This document shows, piece by piece, positions 26,901 to 34,656 of a DNA stretch of 34,656 nucleotides. The translations under genes and the position numbers were made by a program. Numbering within the stretch: the first letter of the stretch is position 1; each line of letters begins with the position of its first letter. Below the pieces are notes generated by a model. The model saw only the letters and a list, made by a program, of their open reading frames with translations. It searched no databases and was not told the origin of the DNA. The DNA comes from Pavlovales sp. CCMP2436 (lineage: Eukaryota; Haptophyta; Pavlovophyceae; Pavlovales): assembly GCA_026770615.1 (NCBI GenBank), contig MU631605.1:157405-192060 (forward strand), read 5' to 3'.

Positions 26901-29703
26901 ACCTGCTCGCGCACAGCGCGGACGTGGCCGACACCGCCGACGGCATGCTGGACCGCGACGCGCGCGATGTGCGACCGCCCGCGGGTGGCATGGACTGGCT
27001 GGGAAGCTGGGTGCCGTGGGCGCGCGCGCCGCCGGCGGCCCCGCCGAGCCTGCGCGCGCGGCAGCTAAGCGTCGCCGACCGCAGCCGGGCGGCGCCGCGC
27101 CAGCATGCGCCGGGGCGGCCGCTGCCGCTGCTGCCGCCGCCGCCGCCGCCGCGCGGGCGGAGGGGCGAGGTGGCGGCCCTCGCAGGCTTCGGCTTCGCGC
27201 CGCCCGACATGTCCCTCCCGCTGACGGACTACTACATCGAGACCTCGCACAACACGTACCTCTCGGGCGATCAGCTCCTCTCCGCCTCCAGCGCGCACAT
27301 GTACACGCGCGCCCTGCTCGCCGGCTGCCGCTGCGTCGAGCTAGACTACTGGGACGGTGCGGACGGCGAGCCGATCGTGTGGCATGGCTTCACGCTCACC
27401 TCGTCGGTCGATTCGCTCGAAGTGCTGCGCGCCATCCAGCAGTCGAGCTTCGTGACGTCGCCCTACCCCGTGGTCCTCTCGCTCGAGGTGCACTGCTCCG
27501 CCAAGCAGCAGCAGGTGCGCGTCTCCTGATCAGTACATTCTTCTTGCTACGGGGGTATCATGATTCGAATTTCCCAGCCCTTGGCAGCAGGTGATGCTTC
27601 TCACTGTGAGCGTTTCCTGACTAGCATACTTGCTCTCAGCCCTTGGCAGCAGCAGGAGCGCGCCCTAGCCCCCGGCCACGCCCCGAGCGCTCGCGCCAAC
27701 CCCAACCCCGACACAGACCCTGGCATGGCACGGCCCTGCTCCTCCCCTCGCTCCTCCTCCTTATTGGCAGTTACTTCTCCCCTCCTCCTCCTCGTCGGTA
27801 GGTGCTCGCGCTGCAGCTGCGCGCCGTCTTCGGCGCGTCGCTGCTGCTGCCGGGGAGCGAGGGCCTGCTTCCCGGCCCGCTGCCCTCGCCCGAACAGCTG
27901 CGCGGCCGCGTGCTCGTCAAGGCCTCCACCGGCCCCTCCGCCCCGCACCACGCCACCGGCGTCGTCGCGCGCGGCCCGCCCCCCGGCGGCGCTGGCGTCC
28001 TCGCGGGCGGGCTGGGCGAGCAGAGGAGAGAGGCGCGGGGCGCCTTGGCTTTGGAGGTGAGCTTCGGCAGCGCGCTGCAGCAGAGCAAGGCGGCGAAGCT
28101 CATGGTGCAGGTCGGCCAGCTGCGCGCGGGGGCGGACGCGTGGTCCGAATCCTCCTCCTCCGACTCGGATTCGGACGCGGCCTCGGTGGCGGGCGGCACG
28201 CCGCGGCTGCGCAGGCGCACGTCCGAGTCGTCGGGCCAGCGGCGCCCGGCCCATTCCCAAGGCGACAAGGGCGAGGGCGCGCGGCTCAAGCAAGGGCGCT
28301 TGGCCGGCGGCGCCGGCGCGGGCAGGAGCGAGCGGCGCGCCGGGGAGGGCAAGGGCGACAAAGAGGAAAGAGACGGCAAGGGCGAGCGGCGGGTGGGCGA
28401 GAAGGGCGAGCGGCGGGCGGGCCGGATTTGCCCCGAGCTCGAGCGGCTCACCTTCCTGCGCGGCACCAAGCTGCGCGCGCTCGACACGGAGGGGGTGCAG
28501 CCGGCCGTGTACATGTCCAGCCTGCAGGAGGGCAAGGCCGCGCGGCTGCTGCTCACCGACCCGGCGGCGCTGGCGCTGCACAACGCGTCGCACCTCACGC
28601 GCGTCTTCCCGTCCAACGCGCGCGTCGACTCGAGCAACTTTGCGCCGCACGCTTTGTGGGAGGCGGGCTGCCAGATGGTGGCGCTCAACTACCAGACCAA
28701 CGACTGGGCGCAGCAGATGAACCGCGCACTCTTCGCGTCCGGCCTCGGGTACGTGCCCAAGCCGCCCGAGCTACAGGGGGTACGGCTGCGGCGGCGCGCG
28801 CTCGGCGGCGCGGCGCAGCTCGCGCAGCTCGCGCAGCTCGCGCAGCTCGCGCAGCTCGCGCAGCTCGCGCAGCTCGCACATCTCGCGCAGCTCGCACACC
28901 GCGTGGGTGGCGCCGGCGCCAGCGCCGACGGCCGCGCGCGCGGCGCCGAGGAGCCGCCCTCGCCGAGCTGGGCGGCGGCGGCGGTGGCCAGCGGCGGGCC
29001 AGCGGGCCGCGAGGCGCGGCGGGCCGCCACTCCGGCGCTGCCACCAACGGGCACGTTCCTCGAGATGCCGGCAACGCTCGCGCAGCTCGAGCTGCGCGTG
29101 GTGTGCGCCTCGTGTTTGCTCAAGGCGGGCGAGGAGCGCGCCGAGCCGTGGGAGGAGGCGGCCGAGGCGGCGGAGGCGAGCGAGGTGCCGGGCGTCGGGC
29201 CGGTGGTCTCGCCCTTTGTCACCGTCGAAGTGTTCGGCGGCGCGTTCGCCGAGGTCCGCGGCGCCAGCGCAAGGAATGAAAGGTCGCCTCGGCGGGGCGC
29301 AACCTTCCATTTCGAGGCTGAGGCGCATAGTAATAAAGGCGAGGCGAGCGGCGCGGAATGGCGCTCCTCATCGCTCGCGTCCAACGGACTGTGCGCCTTC
29401 TGGCCCAAGGAGGAGGCCGTCTGCGTCGTCTCCGCCTCGCACTCCGAGCTCGCGATTGTGTGGGTGGGCGTGTGGACCACACGCCTTGGCCGCGCGACGC
29501 TACTCGCCTACGAGGCTTTTCCGCTCGCGCTCTGCCGCTCGGGATGGCGCACGATTTGCCTGCGCGGCCGTGGCGGCCGGCGCGCGCGCTTCTGCAACCT
29601 TCTCGTGCACGCGCAGGCGCGGATGGTGCCTAACCCTTACTACCGCGGGATGGGCACCGTCGAGGGCGTGGTCCATTCCATCTTCGGCACGGTAGGTAAG
29701 TAA
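23952..29703 (+). CDS. Seven-span membrane protein fused to phosphoinositide phospholipase C
   Basis: Exons 23952-25982, 26180-27514 and 27802-29703, all phase 0; about 1755 residues. Order: Ser/Pro repeats (40-115); seven hydrophobic spans at about 139-162, 167-190, 195-219, 235-257, 287-312, 316-340 and 383-407; a PH-like region (~437-617, [24 protein letters not shown]); an EF-hand-like pair (~622-700) with poor calcium loops; an X domain from ~1018 ([41 protein letters not shown]) continuing into exon 3; a charged X-Y linker; a Y domain from ~1330 ([21 protein letters not shown]); and a C2-like domain from ~1545. The PLC-delta catalytic His, Asn, Glu, Asp, His and Glu, plus the Y-domain Ser and Arg, are all in place, so it should hydrolyse PtdIns(4,5)P2 to InsP3 and diacylglycerol. 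The spans are a polytopic module of unknown family. The 5' end is uncertain because of the gap. The last exon may splice on: TAGGTAAGT at 29697-29705 is a strong donor. Confidence 0.88.
24069..24296 (+). repeat. Four 57-bp tandem repeats inside the PLC gene
   Basis: In-frame 19-residue units with the pattern [19 protein letters not shown], rich in SP/TP sites followed by Arg, lying before the first membrane span. The last unit has diverged most. Copy number probably varies between strains. Confidence 0.9.
25983..26179 (+). other. Intron 1 of the 7TM-PLC gene
   Basis: 197 nt from GTGCCT to CAATAG. The body is T-rich with repeated TTTTGATT/TTCTGATT units. It contains two similar acceptor-like ends (ACAACAACAG at 26070-26079 and ATAACAACAATAG at 26167-26179); only the second keeps the reading frame. 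AGGTGC occurs at both boundaries. Confidence 0.75.
27515..27801 (+). other. Intron 2 of the 7TM-PLC gene
   Basis: 287 nt from GTGCGC to CGGTAG. It splits the X domain between SAKQQQ and [11 protein letters not shown], both family-like, so the junction is well supported. It contains a duplicated CAGCCCTTGGCAGCAG (27575-27590 and 27637-27652) and again AGGTGC at both boundaries. Confidence 0.8.
28813..28902 (+). repeat. 9-bp tandem repeat encoding (AQL)n
   Basis: About ten units of GCGCAGCTC (two diverged) code for AQLAQLAQL immediately after the Y domain, within the linker to the C2 domain. It may form a helix; length variation is likely. Confidence 0.9.
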
Positions 29704-29833
29704 TCACATCATTGCCGTGCCCGCGAGCGGGTGCCTTTCATCGCAGATCGCACTCGCAGTCCTGGCCGTGGCCATGGGGCGAGGTCGAGTGGCCGTGACA
29801 CGCGACTTTATTTGTTTAGGGAGGGCATATAAC

Positions 29834-30444
29834 CCAGCGCTTAGAAAAGGCGTAACGTACGAGGAATATTTGTGGGGCCCCGGGCCGGGGGGCCGTGAGG
29901 GGATGGGACCCCGGTCATAAGTTCTTCATGGGGCCCTGAGCCAGATATAACAGTGCAACGCGCGCGTTCGCCGTTTGCATTTTATTGTAAAAATAAAATA
30001 AGTAGTTGCGCGCGCGCGCGCACGCGCGCAGCGCGTGCACGCGTTCGCAAATGTAATACATGCGTACGGCCCTAGGCAACACTCCCTCAAAATTTCAGAT
30101 CCAATGGAGCTGTTCAAACATTGGCCAGGAGTTATGGCCAATATCATTTTATTTGTTTTTAACTTCGAGTTAATTAAGGTATAATCGTAGTAGCTGTTAA
30201 TCTATTTTTGAACTGTGTCTAGTGTGCGCGCGTAGCTGCGGTGCCGGGCGCACGGGAAATTAGTGAGCGCGGAGGTGCGCGAATGAAATGTTAAAAAATA
30301 ATAAAAATGCGGGCCTTAAAATAGCTTAAAACGGCTTTGAAGGGCAAAAAAAAATCGTCGCAAGCGAATCGAGCCTCCGACGGAGCCCTCCCGGAGGCCC
30401 TCCGGGGGCTCTTCGGGAGGGCTGGATGATATTCTAAGAGCTGG
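29834..30444. mobile_element. hAT-like element with exact 8-bp TSD, larger member
   Basis: 611 bp. The left end is CCAGCGCTTAGAA; the right end in reverse complement is CCAGCTCTTAGAA. Both sides are flanked by CATATAAC (29826-29833 and 30445-30452). It shares CTTAGAAAAGGCGTAACGTA with 10773-10927. The interior has GGGGCCCC palindromes, a (CG)n tract at 30007-30025 and no transposase frame. It lies ~130 bp beyond the 7TM-PLC stop. Confidence 0.92.
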
Positions 30445-30452
30445 CATATAAC

Positions 30453-30787
30453 TAGGTTCTGCATTTTTTTAGTGGTGGTCAAGGAGCACAGGCGCTGCTA
30501 AAGACCTACTGTTGGAACGGCAGATTCACTTGCTTGCAACTCGCTGCCAACTGCAAAAGCAAAAGTGACGTCGTTTACGTTAAGAACGGACGACGACTGA
30601 GAGGACTCGAGGGAATATACTAGTCTGATAGCTACGTATTGTCAGACTCGGTGAGACACAGACACTGTCCTGCTCGAACGTGACCATGTCTGAAACCATC
30701 ATTCCGCGCATTTGTAGCAAAGTACTGGATCAGTGTCTCAGCTGACAGGTCTACAGGCAAGGAAGCCGTGCCCCCATACCCGTTGGC
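30453..30787. other. Intergenic DNA, nothing recognised
   Basis: Unique sequence between the transposon and the DUF952 gene; no frame of note. Confidence 0.5.
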
Positions 30788-31231
30788 TCACTTGGACTGC
30801 GAAGCGCATTCCGTGGGGAAGTCGTGCGCGCCATCCGCCGCGCGAAGCGGTAGCGGGTACTTGCGGATGGCGCACCATTTGGTCGGCTGGTCGGGACGGA
30901 AGACGTGGATACACCCATCCGGCAGGCAGTGCAAGGTCGGAGTAGCCCTTCCCGCCGCCTCTGACCGGTCCGGCTCCTCCTGGACGACAATCGGTGGCGA
31001 GTTGAGCGTGAGCTTGAGCAGTACCACGTCCTCGCGCCCTGCAAAGAACATCTTGGCCACATTTCGCACCATCGTGGAATCGCTCGCGTGGATGAAGCAG
31101 TCAGCCTGGTCGAGCTCCGAACCCGCTCCGAGCCCGTGCTCTTCCCACTTGCTCGCCTCGGCTGCTGTGGCGATCTTCCAGATCTGTGGGGTGGCCGCCA
31201 TCCTGACGAGGCGGTTCTTTCCCGTCATCAC
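30788..31231 (-). CDS. DUF952 family protein
   Basis: 147 residues, intronless. It matches the DUF952 family, small soluble proteins mainly known from bacteria and of unproven biochemical role. Visible features: IWKIATAAEASKWEE at the start of the domain (the family begins with an 'IYHIT...W' strand), DCFIHASD at ~44-51 (family 'GFIHxS'), VAKMFFAGREDVVLLKL at ~58-74 (family 'xANxFFxGxxDLVLLxI'), and CIHVFRPDQPTKWCAIRKYP (family 'PHIYGPL...AV' segment). The N-terminus MMTGKNRLVRM has no signal peptide, so a cytosolic protein is expected; Met11 is an alternative start. The codon composition is less GC-extreme than that of the neighbouring genes. The upstream 31232-31374 carries a duplicated block. 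Confidence 0.85.
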   Translation of the reverse strand: MMTGKNRLVRMAATPQIWKIATAAEASKWEEHGLGAGSELDQADCFIHASDSTMVRNVAKMFFAGREDVVLLKLTLNSPPIVVQEEPDRSEAAGRATPTLHCLPDGCIHVFRPDQPTKWCAIRKYPLPLRAADGAHDFPTECASQSK

Positions 31232-31374
31232 CTCTAGAAACCGCGCGCAACCCGAATTTTAAATTGAAGTCGGCGACTGTTAGTTAGTTAGTATGACCCT
31301 TCAACATACCCTCGTCGCGATGGCTTGCGTCGCGTCGGTCACCGTCTAGAAACCGCGCGGATTTTAAATTGAAG
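31232..31374 (-). promoter_or_regulatory. Duplicated block upstream of the DUF952 gene
   Basis: TCTAGAAACCGCGCG followed by ATTTTAAATTGAAGT occurs at 31233-31270 and again at 31345-31374 in the same orientation, ~113 bp apart, the first copy touching the start codon region. It could be a promoter duplication or a small tandem insertion. Confidence 0.5.
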
Positions 31375-32172
31375 TGTTACATCTCTAAATAAATCTGCGT
31401 GTTGGCATGTAACTCTCCCCAGACCTGTTGCAAATTGCTGAGCCGCTTATACTAATACATTCGTGCATGAGGACTCTGGCTGGCGGTGAGGTGGCGGGCT
31501 AGTACAAACCAAGCTGATGTAGTTTGTTAAACTGAAACTGTTTTGGCGGGTAGTTGTAAATGACAATGTGAATGACAATGTCAGTCACTCGGATCCTCAT
31601 TCCTCCTCCCTCCCCCCCCTTCCCCGTATACTGGTTGATGCAATTGTAGTAAATATGAAAATAGGCCTCACACACGACATTTTTTCGCTTAACCCAATTA
31701 CGGCGACATTTTTTCGAACTTCAGTGGCACGGTCGGTTGCGGTCCGCAGGTGCGCGGCAGAGCCCGCCAGTTCACGTGCCTCGCGCAGCACCGCGCAGCC
31801 GAGCGGACTGGGTGCATCACCCCCGCGCTAGCGGCCCGCCGCATCAGCCTCCACTAAGCCGTGGTCCCACCATGGGCCCTCTCAGGGTCCGCCACTCGAC
31901 CCCCGCGCCGCCGAGAGCGACCCCTGACACGCGCCAATTGGTACCTCCTGAAATTTTCCTTTTCAATAGAAATCTTTATTTATTTATAATCTGCATTTAA
32001 TTAGTCACGTTAAATTAGTTATTGAGGAGGTTTTGACGGGCCGAGGCCCTTTCTTTGCCTCCTGCGACTCTATCTTCCCAGGCTCAGCTCCGGAGCACGA
32101 AATGGAGACTAGCGGTGACCCTGTGTACCGCGCCTTTTGAATAGGTTTGAATAGGATCCGTCTCAGGAGTCT
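31375..32172. other. Intergenic DNA, nothing recognised
   Basis: AT-rich and GC-rich blocks alternate (GC-rich 31740-31935). A GCTGAGCCGCTTATACTAAT string at 31437-31457 resembles a repeat-A end. No supportable gene. Confidence 0.5.
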
Positions 32173-32232
32173 AGCCGTTGAGAAACACTCGGATCAAGGG
32201 ACCTTAGCAGAGCACACGGATACCGTCCCCGC
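32173..32232 (+). repeat. Repeat 'C', copy 2
   Basis: GGATCAAGGGACCTTAGCAG and AGCACACGGATACCGTC, as at 4427-4486. Confidence 0.8.
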
Positions 32233-32395
32233 CGCTAAGGCTGATCAGACACACGAAAATCAACGACTCTCTGACTGGCACTCGCTGACCGGCCGCCGCT
32301 ACCTTTCGCTCGTCTCGAAATGCAGCTCGCCTGCACACATGCCGCACATGTAGGACATATAACAAAACAGACTAATAACCTCTGGTAGCCTGTAT

Positions 32396-32441
32396 CCCAC
32401 CGTGTGATTCTTGTCCGCAGGGGCAAGAATCACACGGTGGG
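32396..32441. repeat. Perfect 18-bp hairpin
   Basis: Arms CCCACCGTGTGATTCTTG (32396-32413) and its exact reverse complement (32424-32441) around a 10-nt loop. It borders the strand-skewed block to its right and may be one end of a mobile element. Confidence 0.9.
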
Positions 32442-32885
32442 GGCTCATTGTGGTCCCGGTCTACCCCACCTCCTCAGAGGGGTGGGCCTCGGGCTTGATA
32501 TGTTGGGGTGTGTTTTTGAGGCATTGTTCTTCTCTCTTGCGCTTGTGGCTCGACTCTGCCGGTGTGGCTTCGGGACATTGTCCCTCTCTCTTCCTGTCAT
32601 TTTGGCGCGCCTCTGCTGGCTGCTGGGGTGTGCGGGTCTGTGTCGTTGCTTTGGGCCGCATGGTTGAGCGCAAAACACGATGGTGTGGGGCTCTGGTGGC
32701 GGTCGTTCAAATGTTGTCTGCGGGGAGCCGCGTTGTGCGATTCCGCTTTTGTTCCCTTTTGTTCCACGATCGACTGTTGTGTCTGGTCTGGTTCCATGGG
32801 TGGTGGATAAGTGTCAGGCTACGGATCCAGCGTGGTGCTGGTCTGGCCGCAGACACTGACTGGACTATCAGTGGTTGATAACCAG
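32442..32885 (-). other. Strongly strand-skewed block, possible retroelement remnant
   Basis: The + strand is G/T-rich and A-poor (for example 32480-32680), so the minus strand is A/C-rich. Two minus-strand frames of 66-77 codons are Gln/Lys/Arg/Pro-rich (VEQKGTKAESHN; QQRRAKMTGRERDNVPKPHR), like the basic 5' ORFs of some non-LTR retrotransposons, but no diagnostic domain is present. The segment ends near an imperfect palindrome (32861-32888). Confidence 0.35.
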
Positions 32886-33390
32886 TCCGGGCGCAGAGCC
32901 GGATTCAGACTGTTACGTCGGGATTTTGGGGCTGCTGCCTTCAGTCTCCTTCCTGTAAATGTAGGATGTTAGACTTACTTCGACCTGCTTCCCGAGGCTC
33001 GGGATCCGACTAGCGCTGCAAGGACTAGTCGAGAGAAGGACCAGATCGGCGAACCCAACAAAGACTATATATATAGCGGCTCAGCATGGTTCAACAGGCG
33101 TTGTTCACTCACTGACTTGGTCGACGTCAGACGTTAGTTCTGGCAGTAGTGATAAGACTAGTAATTCCTGCCTGGATTAACTAATTCAGACTCAGCGACA
33201 AAAGCCGCGAGAAAGCCATCAAAGCCAACGACAACATTATTGCTGATGACCTAAAATAGTCTAGCATTTCCCGTAACCATTATATAGTTGTATATATAGT
33301 TGTATTATCCCTTTAAGGGAGGCTGGATCTCAAGAACAATATAACATAATTGCGAACACTGAATTAGTAAGTTTTAACAAATTATTCTAC
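32886..33390. other. Intergenic DNA with a repeat-A arm
   Basis: 33072-33146 is a reverse repeat-A arm (TAGCGGCTCAGCATGGTTCA ... GACGTCAGACGTTAG) preceded by TATATATA. The rest, including AT-rich 33180-33390, is unremarkable. Confidence 0.65.
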
Positions 33391-33452
33391 CACCCATGCT
33401 GCTGCCAGGAATGATATCTGACGTCGACCAAGTCTGCTATGAGTGAACAACA
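33391..33452 (+). repeat. Partial repeat-A copy beside the polymerase-like remnant
   Basis: CTGCTGCCAGGAATGATATC, TGACGTCGACCAAGTC and GAGTGAACAACA match the repeat-A arm in forward orientation. Coding-like sequence of the remnant begins within a few tens of bases. Confidence 0.75.
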
Positions 33453-33454
33453 TG

Positions 33455-34080
33455 CGGTGGCGCGATACGACGACGAGTAAGGCCTGTGGCGCGGAGACGA
33501 CGCGGGGTGTGATAAGCGCATGATAGGATTGCCAGTAGGGTGCGCCGGCCGCTCCTTGTTGCAAAAGACCCGCACGTCGTGCCACAGCGGGCCTCCCAAA
33601 GCTTCCATGCGATCTGCAGCGACTCCTCACGCAGGGCGCTTACGATGGTACCTTCGGATTGCCGGTAGGGTGGGCCGTGAACACTATGTTGATACTGCGT
33701 TTGGCCTCCTCCATCGTGCACCCGCTCGACTCGCAGATCGTGCGGCGGGCTGCTTTCACGTCTTTCGCGAGTTCTTTCAGGTGTGGTACCGTATCCTCGA
33801 GGCCGTAAGTGCTGGCGAGCGTCATCATAAGGCAAGGGGCGGCACCGACCATGTCTTGGTCTAGGTAGTTCTTTTGTGCGAGCTTCTTTCGCAGGGCTTT
33901 CGGGCACCCCTAGAGCGCGGCCGAGCGCCACTTCCGCTCGCCATCCTCCTCGTCGACCCACCTACCGCCTGGTGTGCTCACGTATGCCCGACCAAACTCG
34001 ATCCTAACCGACAAATATGCATACTCTCCCATGTCATGCCCATACGCCTTCGGGCTGCAAATTGGGGAAAAGAAAGACAT
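33455..34080 (-). pseudogene. Decayed polymerase-like mobile-element gene
   Basis: The minus strand keeps long pieces of a protein in three frames. The first (about 34080-33640) reads through EFGRAYVSTPGG, an in-frame TAG at 33912-33910, GCPKALRKKLAQ, then NYLDQDMVGAAPCLMMTLAS and GCTMEEAKRSINIVF. Next come ALREESLQIAWKLWEA in a second frame and GGPLWHDVRVFCNK in a third. The 'D-x-DMV-x-A-x-P' then 'AK' spacing resembles motifs A and B of a polymerase-like replication protein common in algal and oomycete genomes and thought to come from viruses or large DNA transposons; that comparison is from memory and unproven. One stop and at least two frame changes mean it is broken. A 22-bp GCRCACCCTACYGGCAATCC-type repeat occurs twice inside it (about 33534 and 33655). 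Confidence 0.5.
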
Positions 34081-34477
34081 TACAGTAGACTTATATTAAT
34101 CTTGATCCTCCCCCCGGCCGGCCCCAATAAAAAACTGTTACAACTCGGCTCGGACACCCGTTCTATGCGCTATGTACCGTAGACCGCACATAGGGGGACG
34201 TGCGTCTACCCACGTTTATCACCGACTTCTTGTCTGCCCCCAGGTGACAACCACTAGGGGTATCCTCGTTGAGCTCCGCCGGGCTCCGTGCCCCAGGTGC
34301 GGGCTAGCACCACACTTCACGCCCGGGGTAGCAGTTAATAACTAATTTCCAGTGTTATATAAAAACAGCAGGGTTCGTAAAAAGTACGTACGGCCGCTGG
34401 GCGCTGCTCGCTTTGCTTCCAGCGGGGGCTGCTCGCTCCGCTGCCCATCTCAGTGGGATGCGCTTGTGAGGCTACTC
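34081..34477. other. Intergenic DNA, nothing recognised
   Basis: Mixed composition; CGCTGCTCGCTTTGCTTCCAGC-type short repeats at 34398-34445. No gene. Confidence 0.5.
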
Positions 34478-34610
34478 CCCACCCAGTAACGTACGTCTCA
34501 TTGGAACAAACTACATATGGAGGCCTTCCCGAAGTCCCCGCCGGCTGAAAAGTTAGGGCCTAATCTAATCGCCCAGCCCCCGGGGCACATTTGGCTAGCC
34601 GAAGAGTTCA
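34478..34610 (+). repeat. Interspersed repeat 'I', copy 2
   Basis: Diverged direct copy of 3240-3375 (CCCCGCCGGCTGAAAAGTTA, GGGGCACATTTGGCTAGC). The start of a repeat-D unit follows at 34628-34656. Confidence 0.8.
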
Positions 34611-34656
34611 TACTAAGAATATATATAGACTCGCTTGCTCGCGCACTGTCGGGTGG

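Noticed and set aside
27556..27600. tRNA-like T-arm string (GATTCGAAT) in PLC intron 2
   Set aside because: No acceptor, D or anticodon stems can be assembled around it.
29717..29920. Possible extra PLC exon after 29703
   Set aside because: The frame runs into the hAT-like element beginning at 29834. A short added exon before that point cannot be excluded, because a good donor lies at 29697-29705.

Overview
The window reads as nuclear DNA of a unicellular alga with a complex (secondary) plastid, most likely a haptophyte-type alga; the lineage is an inference. The supporting signs are GC-rich, widely spaced genes with short GT-AG introns; a TIC21/DUF3611 plastid-envelope protein encoded in the nucleus whose N-terminus looks like a signal peptide followed by a transit-like stretch; a Rubisco-methyltransferase-like protein with a similar leader; and AT-rich intergenic DNA full of small transposable elements. 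No bacterial operon structure, rRNA, tRNA or CRISPR array is visible.

Layout. 1-9.8 kb: one gene (RNase T2, +) in a sea of nested repeats: foldback elements, MITEs, tandem remnants and a 45-nt poly-T. 9.8-10.6 kb: TIC21-like protein (-), followed by a perfect small DNA transposon with 8-bp target duplication. 10.9-13.1 kb: repeats and weak ORFs only. 13.1-13.6 kb: broken XPG/FEN1-like nuclease (-). 13.95-14.3 kb: small single-pass membrane protein (+). 15.35-16.85 kb: two-exon SET/Rubisco-LSMT-like protein (-), divergent from a three-exon IST1 homologue (17.5-18.7 kb, +) that ends in a canonical MIM1 motif. 19.8-21.65 kb: RING + PHD-zinc knuckle-PHD (PZP) chromatin-reader-type protein (+), preceded by a 31-bp tandem array. 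22.5-23.5 kb: unassigned coding-like sequence (-), then an assembly gap of 169 N. 23.95-29.7 kb: three-exon gene for an unusual protein that joins about seven membrane spans to a complete phosphoinositide phospholipase C (PH, EF-like, X, Y, C2). 29.8-30.4 kb: second member of the 8-bp-TSD transposon family. 30.8-31.2 kb: DUF952 protein (-). 31.3-34.7 kb: repeats, a strand-skewed block with a perfect hairpin, and a broken polymerase-like mobile-element gene (-).

The intact genes are ordinary eukaryotic functions (RNA turnover, plastid import, membrane remodelling, chromatin reading, lipid signalling) with no common pathway. The observation most worth pursuing is the 7TM-PLC fusion: if real, it puts a receptor-like membrane module and the enzyme it would classically activate through a G protein on a single chain. 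The second theme is the mobile DNA. Two insertions have exact 8-bp TSDs, a TA-flanked MITE and a hairpin MITE pair are present, and several foldback/arm families border the two decayed replication genes (XPG-like nuclease and polymerase-like), suggesting they may derive from one larger element.
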